Under the pieces are notes generated by a model that searched no databases, had not been told where the DNA came from, and was given only the letters and a program-made list of their open reading frames with translations. 64,000 bases of DNA from Platycnemis pennipes (lineage: Eukaryota > Arthropoda > Insecta > Odonata > Platycnemididae): contig OW121846.1 of assembly GCA_933228895.1 (NCBI GenBank), positions 145,346,746 to 145,410,745 on the forward strand, read 5' to 3'. The position numbers and the translations under genes are program-made. Numbering within the stretch: position 1 is the first letter of the stretch; every line of letters begins with the position of its first letter. This document shows, piece by piece, positions 54,537-64,000 of this stretch.

Positions 54537-55545
54537 GAAATTCACATTCATAGTGTACCAGGAAAGTACCATATGCTTTATTTTATGTTATTTTCCATGT
54601 ACAAAGGTCGAATAATGTTCTCCTAATAATCCTGAATACTGTGCACAGTGTGCATGGTCCATGTGAAACGATGAACGTAGAACACAGAGCATCTTCCTAC
54701 TCTCCCTTTGTCAAGCCATAAATTTTCGAATAAGATCTGATGTTTAGTGTTTTTGGCATATGGATGAGTTGTTTCATGAAAAGCATTATTGTATGACAGG
54801 ATTTTTATCATAATATTTGAGAATGAGAATTCTATAATAATAATAATAGAAATTGTTACTGTCATAAGCAATGACAATAATGAAAATTACATTATTATGC
54901 AATTCTCGAGTTTCAAAATTAACGAATGCCAAATTGTATAATGCAAAAATATTTGTGTTTTATTTTTAAATATACCAATATAGGATTTGTATATGGAGGG
55001 ACATAGCAGCAAAGATTTGAGGGAACAAATAAATTCACAGTTAACAGTCTGGCTTCCCACGTGTCTTTGTATCACATACCGGTGGGTCCTCCTGGCTTCT
55101 TCAGATCCATGTTGATGAATATAGACTAGGAAGATACTTGCTGTATTGTGTGCTCATCCTTTTGCATTTGGCATGAGGTTCGAAATATTCAGGATTCAGC
55201 AGACCCTATTCAAAATCACATTGCAATATTTGTTCTGATATGATCCTATTCGAAAATTGTGGTAAAAATGCCTGTCATGCAATAATTATTGTCTTGAAAA
55301 AACCCATCCATAATGCTCTACATGCAACTTCTATTGATGAATTCACCGCTTGACAAAGGAAGACTCAGAAGATGCTCTGTTGAGATGAGAAGATGTTCGT
55401 TCTACACTCATCCTTTCACTTGGATCGTGCAGTGAACAGTATTCAGGATTATTAGGAGGTTATTGTGTCGGTCTTTGTGCTTGGAAGACAATCTTAAATA
55501 AAGGATCTGATACTTTCCCAGCCTAAAATGAATGTGGATTTTTTT
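54537..55545. repeat. 1-kb inverted repeat (arms about 180-195 bp)
   Basis: Left arm 54537-54715, right arm 55348-55545. Shared phrases read on the right-arm strand: TTGACAAAGG, GAAGATGCTCTGT, CAGTATTCAGGATTATTAG, ATGAATGTGGATTT. About 75-80% identical by eye, with 630 bp between. Either a DNA element with long TIRs or two opposed copies of one repeat. No TSD seen. Confidence 0.65.
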
Positions 55546-55580
55546 CAGGATATCTAGCGTATATTTAATGTTAGAAATTT

Positions 55581-55751
55581 AAAATGCATTCCAGATAAAA
55601 ACTTTTAAAATATTTATAACCAGGCTAAGTCATTACACTAAAATGCAGAGAAAAAATAATATTCCTCTGGTCAGCCTCAATCCAAAACCCTTCTGCTCTT
55701 ACATTTGCAGCCCAATACTTTGCCCACAGTCAAATCCTTACTCCTGGCCAT
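55581..55751 (-). mobile_element. tRNA-derived SINE, copy 2
   Basis: Reverse-orientation copy of 51119-51300. Minus strand TGGCCAGGAGTAAGGA ... CTGCAAATGTAAGAGC ... GATTGAGGCTGACCAG ... AGTGTAATGACTTAGCCTGG ... GGAATGCATT. About 75% identical by eye. Confidence 0.6.
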
Positions 55752-56617
55752 CATGGAATTCCATGAGTTATCTTTTCAGTCAAATATTCAAGCTCCTTTG
55801 TGTTTAAACAAATGGAACCCAATAATGGGGGTCATTTGTAAGTCACTAATCAAGGAATACCTGCCTGCCAATTTTCGTTCGCATCCTAGATTCGATTAAC
55901 GGACCATCCTATTGTCAGATGTATATGGTGGTGGCATGCAGCATATTTTTTTCTGCCCTTGCACATTTGAACAATTGTGCTGCAAATCAACTCCATTCAG
56001 ATAGTAGCTTAATCCTTGCCCTTTTTTCCCAGGATTTCCAGAGATAGTTGACAAAATTTTGAGCTCCATATGGCATCATCATAATTGAATTATTTGATGT
56101 ATTTAGTCAGTGTTTCATAAGGATTACCACTTTGAAGTTTTTAATTTCTGCAATATTCATGCAGAAAAAAGAACTTAGTGTAGAGCAACATCTTTTCAAT
56201 TGAAAATTTTCCTCTTATCGTATTTCTGTTTGATCTAAAGCCATTTAGGTATCAGAAGATAAAAATTTGTTAGTTTAAACAAACCTATTGACACAGGCAT
56301 GTCATCCACATTATCGTTGTGCATTCACTGCCATTTGTTCCTATAATAGCAATTTGGTCCCATTGTGAATATTTTTAGTCCCAGATGCAAATTTAATACA
56401 ATTGAGGATCAGCTTTGCTTTTGGATATGGTGAAGATGTGACTCTCTGCTTTATATCTCTTGTATATTTTGTGCTCTGTGTGAGGAGTTTGAACTTGGCT
56501 TTTCTTCTTTTCACAATCTTTTACAAGTTTTTAGCATTATATGGTATTAGCATGATATCCTGCCAGCCTCTGTCTCAGATTTGTATTGATGAAATAATAC
56601 AAATGCAAATGGTAAGT
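55752..56617. other. MTP intron, no feature recognised
   Basis: AT-rich intron. A 77-codon + frame at 56402-56635 is hydrophobic but has no motif. Confidence 0.4.
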
Positions 56618-56710
56618 ACAGTCGAACCGCTTTAATCTGGCAGCCTTGGGACCTGATGAGTGCTGGGCTATGGAAAATCCAAGCCAGTCAAAACTGCTGA
56701 ATACATAGAC
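56618..56710 (+). mobile_element. Tigger-like terminal fragment
   Basis: TACAGTCGAACCGCTTTAAT, CTGGCAGCCTTGGGACC, then GGCTATGGAAAATCCAAGCC. CAGTCGAACC...TTAATC-GGCA is the style of Tigger/pogo TIRs with TA duplication. The opposite end was not found in the next 800 bp. Confidence 0.5.
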
Positions 56711-57471
56711 TTGTCAGGTTACTCCATGTATACCTATGTACCGCTATGCCATTAAAGCAATACCCTGTGCATAATTACTTAAAGTCAGTGCCAGAAACAA
56801 CATTTGGATAAACAGTTAACTTTAAAACTGATTGTCTTGAACATTATCAGAACAAAATTCAAAATAGTCTCAGAAGTTATACATAAACCATGGTGCCTTT
56901 CAGGCTGGAATCTGTATCACAAAATAATCTCAAGCATTCGTTCATAGAGATTAGTACCTAAGTTACAAAACTCCCATGTAAGCATACCTATGGATAATTG
57001 CTAGAAATTTTCTCAGCTTATACAACACAGTAGTTACTTTTACATTCTGGTGATTTTGTCTGCAACAGAAAGCCTGTATTTGATTTTATTTTGTCTACCT
57101 CCATTGTGCTATTCCAGCATGGGAAAACGTCACTCTGGAGAGAATGAATGTGCGTATACTATTTGCACCTCCTTTTGGTTGCACATTTTCATTGTTGATG
57201 CCTGTCTGAGCTGGTACGCAGTATCTGCTTTCTTTAAGTTTCTGGCCCAAGGAAATCCAAGTAAACAAGTAATATGTTTTCAATGCGAGCATTGTCTGAT
57301 GCAGTGGATATTTGAAAACTACAAGCTGTGTATTCAAAATGTGCTGGATTGTAGGATGTTTGACTAAAGAGGTCCAACTATGAATGGTTATTAATTATGT
57401 CGACTAACTGTTTGATATTAGGACCTCCAAATTACATAGAATATATCTTTTGAGTATCTATCTTGTTACAG
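56711..57471. other. MTP intron 3' part
   Basis: No feature recognised except the acceptor TCTTGTTACAG at 57461-57471. A 105-codon + frame at 57050-57367 has no motif. Confidence 0.4.
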
Positions 57472-57620
57472 GCATGAGTGACTCAAATGTCAATTTAGTC
57501 GAGGCTGGTGATATTTCTATTGCGGTACTAGAATTGGGTAAAAACCTTCAAGTGAATTTCATAAAAAGTTCTTTGGAAGTTGTTCCTGAAAACCCAATTT
57601 GTAGTGATGATTGTCCTTCA
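57472..57620 (+). CDS. Mtp: MTP large subunit, exon
   Basis: 149 bp, phase 1 to 0. Acceptor TTACAG|GCA, donor CCTTCA|GTAAGT. Peptide (G)MSDSNVNLVEAGDISIAVLE ... VVPENPICSDDCPS. The C-x-x-x-CPS end, with the next exon's LSK, corresponds to CKGCPSLSELW of vertebrate MTP at the barrel-to-helical-domain transition. Confidence 0.85.
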
Positions 57621-57711
57621 GTAAGTATTTAATCATCTATGATTGATATTGTTCGAGTTCAATTGGAATTGACTTTTTTGCTTGCTAACATGCTTTTTTT
57701 TTAAATTTTAG

Positions 57712-57872
57712 CTCTCCAAAATAATCAGTGACAATAAAAAAAGCCTCGAAACTGAAAATGTGGGGAAGTCACGCTCAGCAAGCAACTTTATTAAGATGTT
57801 AAATGTTGCGAGGCAATCGACCAAAGATCAAATTTCCAAAGTGCTCAAATCTCAGAAGAATAAAAAAATATT
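57712..57872 (+). CDS. Mtp: MTP large subunit, exon (helical domain start)
   Basis: 161 bp, phase 0 to 2. Acceptor AAATTTTAG|CTC, donor AAATATT|GTAAGT. Peptide LSKIISDNKKSLETENVGKS ... NFIKMLNVARQSTKDQISKV ... KKI. It parallels LSELWRSTRKYL...AVRNFLAFIQHLR...ILQILK of vertebrate MTP. The last two bases TT need a first base G or A from the next exon. Confidence 0.85.
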
Positions 57873-58024
57873 GTAAGTTATGTCTGTCTTAAAGGTGTCT
57901 CCACTTACCTTATAAGTTTTGCAAAAATTTGTTTTGAGTGCAGGTTCAAAACTATGCTATTAAGCCCTGTGATTTTTCATTTTTTCCTGCATAAATTCTC
58001 CCCCTTTTAACCAATGTTTCTCAG

Positions 58025-58088
58025 AGAAGTTGGTGATCATGGCACTAGATATATTTATACTGGAAAAACAAACACTTCACCACAAGAA
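58025..58088 (+). other. Candidate frame-breaking (poison) exon of MTP
   Basis: Bounded by CCAATGTTTCTCAG|A and GAA|GTAAGT and open in the frame left by the upstream exon (TT|A then EVGDHGTRYIYTGKTNTSPQE). Including it leaves phase 0, whereas the exon at 59364 needs phase 2; it would then read GCC CCA ACT AAT TGA, a stop. Skipping it gives ILPQLIDLIG, the conserved sequence (VLPQLVDAV in vertebrate MTP). So it is either an unproductive cassette that would trigger decay or a chance sequence. Confidence 0.4.
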
Positions 58089-59363
58089 GTAAGTAAATAT
58101 ACCTCGATTTCACTTGATTCTGCTGTATTATTTGAGTTTCTTGCGGTAGTAATATAACATTCCCTGTTTTGGAAAACATTTAGGGATGTTGCCATCCTGG
58201 GAAGCTTTGGAAATTATGTTCATGGCAAATTATCGGCTATGGAAAATTTCTTTCTGTTGGGTTGGTCCATGCAGTGTTCTTTTTCCCTCCATGTAGGAAA
58301 GAAGCATTGTGGTGGTATTTTTTGTAGTATTTATCATTCTTTGTGTAGTTATTCATGTGACTATAGTTAGAACGTTCACTGTTGCTTTTTCATTAATTAC
58401 AAGTTGTGCTATGATTTAAGCATTTCAAATATTTATTCGACTGAATGTTTGCACTAAAGTTAGAGAGTGGAATGTTGGGTTCTACAAACTTTTGCCGATA
58501 CTGAAATGGAGGCTACTGCAGCTTGAGCGATGCTAATTTTTTCTTCCAAAATAAGATATTTCAGGAGCACTTAAAAGATCACATTCTCAAGAGCAAATGT
58601 AAAAGTGTGTTTCATGAGTATAACTGTGGAGAGAGGGAAAGGAGATATTTAGTTGTGGGCTGTGGGTGCACTAAGAATATATGTGGCATTCAAAATGCAA
58701 AATTTATCATGTTTTTAAATGAAACAGTTTAATTTTTCTCATGAAGTTATTGTAAGGAGTCTCTTAGATTTTCTACCCAAAGTCCCTTTGTACTGCCAGA
58801 AGTTACTTCTGTTTTCTTCCTTCTACCTATCTCTCTACCCTGTTTTTCGTCTGCATGGCCTGTGTTTAGTATAGCTACATATTTGCGACCTTTTGATACC
58901 GTTGCCACTTCTGCTCTTTCCTAGCAAGCACAAATTAATAATTGCTCTATACATAGCAAATGGATGGATGATCACCCCGACAAATTTAAGGCCTGCCCCC
59001 ATAGTACCCAAGATATTTGGAACAGAAGATAGTAATTGATAAGATGTTATCCAAATTTACCAATAAGGCATCCTTTGTGCTTTCTGGGGCCCTGAGAATA
59101 GTGTTAATCATCTAGATTAATGCTTAAAACTCTGTAATTGCTTGCCGAGCCTTAGCTGAGCTTTGTCAAATTTATGGCTTCCATGATCTTTTTAATTTGC
59201 TTATGCTACTTATTGCCTGTATAATTGAGCACCAAGCAATGATGTGTTTTGTATAATGGAAAGTGGTAATACTGGTGCTTAATGTTTTAGTCAGTTATTC
59301 ATCACCAAGCTCATAACCTTGAGTATTGTCATGTGTGAATTTGTTCTTATTTTTGTTCTGTAG
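58089..59363. other. MTP intron, no feature recognised
   Basis: AT-rich; ends with acceptor TTTGTTCTGTAG at 59363. Confidence 0.5.
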
Positions 59364-59524
59364 GCCCCAACTAATTGATTTGATTGGTGCTACCCAGACG
59401 TTGTCAGCGCATGAAGCTGCAATGAAGACTGTACATTTTGATTCAAATGATGACTTAGATTTGGCAGAAAGATATTTGTGGGCCTTATCTGTTGGATCTA
59501 ATCCTAAGGAAGAGATTATCTTAG
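59364..59524 (+). CDS. Mtp: MTP large subunit, exon (helical domain)
   Basis: 161 bp, phase 2 to 1. Peptide PQLIDLIGATQTLSAHEAAM, FDSNDDLDLAERYLWALSVG, SNPKEEIIL. It aligns residue by residue with vertebrate MTP [33 protein letters not shown] and HPNEELL. The best single piece of evidence that the gene is MTP and not vitellogenin or apolipophorin. Confidence 0.9.
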
Positions 59525-59619
59525 GTAAAACATTTGCAAATAAATAATAATATGTGAGAAATGAAAAACTAGCATTGCTCTTGTTTTAGTGCTCAAAAGA
59601 AATTGATGAATGGTTTCAG

Positions 59620-59738
59620 ACTTAATGAAGAGGAGCAGAAAAAACATTGAGAATGAAAAGCTGCAAGAGACCCTGATCCTAACAGTGGCAGCAATGGCTC
59701 ATCAGTTGAACAAGCACAAAGGAAATGAAAATAAGCAT
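59620..59738 (+). CDS. Mtp: MTP large subunit, exon (helical domain)
   Basis: 119 bp, phase 1 to 0. Acceptor ATGGTTTCAG|ACT, donor AAGCAT|GTAAAA (weaker). Peptide (D)LMKRSRKNIENEKLQETLIL TVAAMAHQLNKHKGNENKH, corresponding to the ETVMIITGTLVRKLC segment of vertebrate MTP. Confidence 0.85.
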
Positions 59739-59821
59739 GTAAAAGTTGATTCATGATTTTTATTCATATTTACTGCATAAAATTTATTCAAATTAAATGT
59801 TTGATTTTGCTGTAATTTCAG

Positions 59822-60067
59822 ATTATTGAAAAGGCTAAAACATTTATTACTGATGGCTTATCGAACTGTGACAGTGAGAAGTGCAAGGTGGTGCATTTGA
59901 GAGCTTTGAAGAATTTGAAATTGAGGTGTACTCTACCTATTATCTTGGACCTTGCTTGCAATGGCACAAAAGTAACTTCAGTTGCTGCAATGAAGACTCT
60001 TAGAGATATGCCTAAGGATTTTTGGAATGAAGATGTCATTAAAGTTGCTGAGAAAATATTTTATCAG
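59822..60067 (+). CDS. Mtp: MTP large subunit, exon (helical domain)
   Basis: 246 bp, phase 0-0. Acceptor TGTAATTTCAG|ATT, donor TATCAG|GTAATA. Peptide IIEKAKTFITDGLSNCDSEK, LRALKNLKLRCTLPIILDLA, SVAAMKTLRD, VIKVAEKIFYQ. It matches LALKNALLPEGIPSLLKYA...HLATTALQRY...KKTLNRIYHQ of vertebrate MTP. The next conserved block (family pattern NR---...RT-A--IIL-N-P) was not found in the remaining 3.9 kb. Confidence 0.88.
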
Positions 60068-61101
60068 GTAATATGACTCATTGCATCTAAAAAAGAAGTG
60101 CCATTTGTTTATAGTTTTTTTTTCCTATTTTGTTTCAACTCAATTTCTGATCAAAATCAGAGAATCCTGATTCAGAACTCTGATAATCTGTCCTCATTGC
60201 ACTAAAGATTTGGATTGTGGGCAGAGGGTGCTGATAGGATCTTTTTTGGGAAGATTTAATCTTTTCAGTTGAGCGTCAATGTTTGAAAATTGTACTTTTA
60301 TTAACTGTAGATTCCGGGAGAAAATTTTGGAAACTATGGCCTGCAGATTCCATCAAATTCCTAATTATAATCCAAGTGTATGGAAAAAGTCTCAAATATT
60401 ATTTACAATTGAGGGATAGCAGATGACACTTATTAATTTTACATAGCTTTCATTGTCGTGTTTTAGAAGTGGTCATTGCTAGTGACATTGCTGGTCAAAG
60501 TTCAATCTATGACTTCTTAATGCTCTTGTTATGTTCTTAATTTTGAAATTGTTTTAGAAGTACTGATCTGAAGATTAGGGATATATGCGGTTTGCTTTAT
60601 ATTTTAAATACATATTTAAGTCCCCATGAGAAGGGAGGGGAGTAATTGTTTTCTCTTAGCACTCATGCTGTTGGTTTTAATTGTGCAGTAACTTCTTGTC
60701 CAACATTAGACTTTACTTTTCTTCCTCAAATTCTTATTGTTGGCATCACACATTTTTTCTCCTATTCCTATGTGTATTTGGTGTTTTTTTCTCCAACATT
60801 TTGTATCAGAACACACAGGCATTGGTGCATCTGTAAATTCGTAAAAATATTAAAATAATTATGTAACAACTTCTGAGCAAACAACAATTACTTGAAGAAA
60901 GGCTGGATCAGAATCAACTTGAAAAAATGTTTACAAGGAGTCCCTGCCTTTCCATCATATTAGGTTCCAAAAAACTGCAACGTAAAGCAGAAATATAGAA
61001 ACTGAAACATCATTTTTTTGTATATACACTTAACATGTGCCGTTTATAATACTCTAACATTTTTCACTGGTGTTCTCCAAAAGCTCATTTGTAAATTGTG
61101 A
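60068..61101. other. MTP intron, no feature recognised
   Basis: AT-rich intron, no motif on either strand. Confidence 0.4.
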
Positions 61102-61495
61102 GTGAAAAGCGACATTGAAGAAGATTACGCTTTCAGAAGTGGTAACAATACGGATACCACTTATAATGAAGGAGAGAGTACAGATGAGGAAAGAAGTGAT
61201 GTAGTGAAGGTTTTCTCAAGTAGAGGCAATTTTTTGTACAGGACAAATCGCCGTAGGTGTGGTCATTCATTGAGCCCAAGAGGAATAGTCTTGCATCCTT
61301 GCATAACATCGTCGCTGAAAATCCTGGTATTCTATCATATCGCTAGGTAAAGATGTTGAGCCTATAGAATATTGGTGTGATATTTTTGATGAAGGAATGT
61401 TACAATGGATATTGAATTGGATGAACATAAAGCTTGAGATGATAAGAGAGAAGTTAAAAAGGGACTGAAGGCCTGAGGTTTAAAATTTAGATCTG
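61102..61495 (+). pseudogene. piggyBac-family transposase relic 3 (N-terminal part)
   Basis: An acidic N-terminal stretch (KSDIEEDYAFRSGNNTDTTY, NEGESTDEERSD, 61110-61200) is followed by a shifted frame PGILSYR and KDVEPIEYWCDIFDEGMLQWILNWMN (61325-61440). The latter resembles the P-x-F--FF-DE-L---IV--TN entry region of piggyBac transposases. No catalytic core is left. Weak but order and spacing fit. Confidence 0.5.
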
Positions 61496-61628
61496 GTAGA
61501 ATTGAAAGCATTTCACGGTCTTTTAGCTCACGCAGCTATTTTTCAAATCAAATAATTAAGACACATGAAGTAATTTTGCCACAGATAGCCCTGAGAGGGA
61601 AATTTTCCGACTAAAGTCTGGACAACGG

Positions 61629-61915
61629 CAGCAGCGCCGGAAGTGGGGGGAGGGGGGGGGGGGGGGGGTTTGGCCCCCCCCCAGAATTTGCCCCGTGCCC
61701 TTGAAAAATGAGCCTTCATTAATAAAAATTAAATTTCACTTGTTTCCAGCTTACCTTTTCCCTTCTGATGCATATTCTACCACCTTCATATGCACTTTTA
61801 GTGGAGTTCTAGTCTCTTCCCCCTCCTATCCTCAAAAAAATGCGGGCCCTTTTGTTAAGAACTGGGCCCTTTTCAAGGTTGGCCCCTCCCAGCGAAAATA
61901 GTTCCGACGCCCCTG
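61629..61915. mobile_element. hAT-type MITE with 8-bp duplication
   Basis: Left end CAGCAGCGCCGGAAGT, right end on minus CAGGGGCGTCGGAACT; 8-bp duplication GACAACGG (61621-61628) / GACAATGG (61916-61923). Near the left end is a G tract with one A interruption and then TTTGGCCCCCCCCC; near the right end GGGCCC and GGCCCC motifs. Noncoding, 287 bp. CAGGGGCG ends and an 8-bp TSD are diagnostic of hAT. Confidence 0.8.
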
Positions 61916-61923
61916 GACAATGG

Positions 61924-63930
61924 TTTACTCTACTTCTTATGAGTCTTTGTTTTGATAACCATGTGGACTGAATGGCCTGATGCAAAACTGACCCGGTAAC
62001 TCCAGTTTCTGAGTTATTTCGTTGTCTAATACTCCAAAAACTCCAAACGCTGCTATTCATCAGGCAGCGTAACTTATATTGATGAAATGTTAACTGCCTT
62101 CAGGGGTCAATGCCGCCTAAATGTATATCCCCAGTAAGCCGGCCAAGACGGTATGAAAATAATGAGTTTGACTGACTCTGCAAACAGTTACCTGTATGAT
62201 GCATATTTGTACACTGGGAAAGCTACCTACTGATGGGAAAGTTCTGACAGAGGAAGACAAAAAGTCATAAAAACTAACTCAATCAGTTTGTCCTTTCTCT
62301 GACCCAATCGTGGGGTCCCATAGAAACATCACAGCAGATAATTGGTTCCAGGGGCGTTCCAGTTTCCATTGCTTAATCACTGCATTTGCCTGTCTATCTT
62401 AAATTCCCAATCTGTTGTTAGATAGCCCAATTATTTTCTAAAAATTTACCACAGTGTATTTGTTTAAATTTAATTCCATTTGGTACGCAAACCTTCGCGT
62501 GAATCGAATCGAGTTCAGCATTGATTATAATTTAGGCTACGATTTGCCTAACTCAATGCTGCATTCTCAGCGAAAAGCTACGATTATTTTTTTAGCAATT
62601 TCTATATCGTTTATACTTAAAAAGATAAATATTGGACATAGGTATAACACTTCCCTATGGCACAACCGATGTGAATTAATTTCTTCACGTATAGTACCAT
62701 CCAAAACAACCCTTTTTACGTGTCCATGCAAGAAATCTTTGACAAATTACGATCATTATGATGCAACCCACACAATCACACAATTTTAGTTCAACAATCA
62801 ACTTGCTACGGAACGTTGAGTTTAAGGTATTTTTATTTCAATAAACTTCAATACTAATGGGATGTCATGTTGGATTTCACCTTTCTTCATGAACTAAAAT
62901 TCTCTTCTCAGCCCCACTCTTAAGAATCCGCTTAACCGGCTCTTACAATGAAGTTAAAACTACGATGAAATTCCCGGTTGACAACACTTTTTCTGTTTCC
63001 TTCCATGTCCAACTGCATAAAAATTAATTTGAAAGAAAGATGTTTTCTTTCGAAGAGAACTTTTTGTGCCATGCATAATGACATTGTCAAAATTAATTGC
63101 AAGCAAAATTAAAATCAAGGCGTCTATCGCCAAGAGAGCAAATCACCATCAGCCGTCTTGAAAGAAAAACCCTGAAGTGAAAATGAGCGGGAGTGTGTAT
63201 TCTATATACACCTTGTGCAGGACACACACCATTTCTAGTGATCAAAGACACGGCTACAGTGATCATATAATGTTCCAAATACTTATTAGTAACATTCAAG
63301 ATACTCAATCCATCGTAATATTGGCTGAGATTCATCCCAAAGACAAAATTATAATATAAAGCCACACGACAGAGTACTTACCGATGCCTTGAACAATTGA
63401 GGATTTTTCCAGCCCAGTTTGGCCGTGGTTTGGCATTCTTTTCTCTCAACGACCTGTATCCTGTCTTGCACCCAGGCACAAAACAAGTCCTATTGTCATA
63501 AACCGTGGCGCTTACAGGAATGATACACGGACCGCAATGGACGATAACACAGAATTTCTTTTACACTGTTACTCTTTTCTCACAATTTATTTTTCTGTGC
63601 TAACAGCACCATGTTTTTGCAAATGCCTAATTAACACACGACAGAAAAATCACGCCACCAGAATCTCTCTTTACCGTGAAAAACTAAAATTTGTGACTCA
63701 TGGTCGAGTTAACGCCTATGTTCTACGGGTTATTTTGGTGGGAACTATGTAACTCGCGGCTCTCCAGTGCCACCAAAAATGAACTTCATGAATGCGGAAG
63801 GTAGCGACAACAGCGTCCCCATAAGAATAACATGCGAAACTTTTCCAGTTGGGAAACCAGTATTAAGGGACCATGGATAGATTGAATAGGTATTAAAGAT
63901 CTATGAGTGCTCTCCCCCTGGATGCGACCG
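61924..63930. other. MTP intron, no gene recognised
   Basis: AT-rich. Frames of 60-111 codons (e.g. 62454-62789 +, 63093-63365 -) have no known motif and show no splice-consistent MTP similarity. Confidence 0.4.
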
Positions 63931-63938
63931 CTACGTAG

Positions 63939-63956
63939 CCGCTCAGTACTGAGCGG
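63939..63956. repeat. 18-nt palindrome in ACCGCTCA cluster
   Basis: CCGCTCAGTACTGAGCGG, with further half-sites GACCGCT (63926) and GAGCGGTGTT (63971). It looks like the edge of a palindromic subterminal array continuing beyond the window. Confidence 0.6.
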
Positions 63957-64000
63957 TTGCCATATTTGTGAGCGGTGTTTTGGACCTCTCACTGCTCTCA

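Noticed and set aside
56402..57367. Hydrophobic + frames as membrane protein exons
   Set aside because: No conserved motifs, no splice consistency with the MTP frame, partly overlapping a Tigger-like fragment.
6108..60067. Assignment of the host gene to vitellogenin or apolipophorin
   Set aside because: Shared LKRG--SLFQ motif, but PQLID...LAERYLWALSVGSNPKEE and LRALKN...KIFYQ fit MTP specifically.
61102..61350. Further MTP exon in the acidic ORF at 61.1 kb
   Set aside because: No match to the expected post-helical MTP sequence; piggyBac-like wording follows in a shifted frame.

Overview
This is a stretch of animal (metazoan) nuclear DNA, most likely from an arthropod and probably an insect with a large, transposon-rich genome. 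The evidence is an intron-containing host gene with GT/AG borders, an AT-rich background, and many eukaryotic transposable elements (RTE-like LINEs, Penelope-like elements, a copia LTR element, piggyBac, Tigger/pogo and hAT relics, tRNA-derived SINEs, MITEs). The species cannot be named from the sequence.

Host gene: eight exons on the + strand encode part of the large subunit of microsomal triglyceride transfer protein (MTP/MTTP, vitellogenin-N lipid-transfer family). They lie at 6108-6311, 49455-49601, 49692-49860, 57472-57620, 57712-57872, 59364-59524, 59620-59738 and 59822-60067. Phases match at every junction and give about 452 codons. The 5' exons lie left of the window. No later exon was found after 60067. 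A ninth, well-bordered 64-bp exon candidate (58025-58088) would break the frame and may be a poison exon.

The intron between the first two exons is 43.1 kb and is almost entirely mobile DNA. From left to right it holds: an intact 915-codon Penelope-like ORF (6601-9348); a 2.4-kb long-TIR foldback element with a heat-shock-like promoter (10138-12547); a piggyBac pseudogene (14230-15927); a hAT-like element carrying two MITE copies (16914-19406); a TAG-duplicating element with a 110-bp tandem array (20965-22434); a nest of five elements with CCC termini (22509-31192); piggyBac and Tigger relics (31600-34350); a complete but degenerate copia element (34494-39003); and a pile-up of six more Penelope-like copies (40395-49216) ending about 240 bp before the next MTP exon.

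Left of the first exon, RTE-like LINEs are nested in one another (515-4860). Introns right of 49.9 kb contain two copies of a tRNA-derived SINE, a third MITE copy, a long inverted repeat, a piggyBac fragment and a hAT MITE with 8-bp target duplication.

The most unusual items are: (1) a dense array of ten exact heat-shock-element dyads followed by TATA and initiator inside a transposon; (2) a group of CCC-terminated, 2-bp-TSD elements that share a TIR consensus while each carries its own palindromic subterminal repeat, resembling animal CACTA elements, one of which carries a spliced two-exon ORF; (3) a hairpin with a hammerhead-like core conserved in the 3' tails of several Penelope families.
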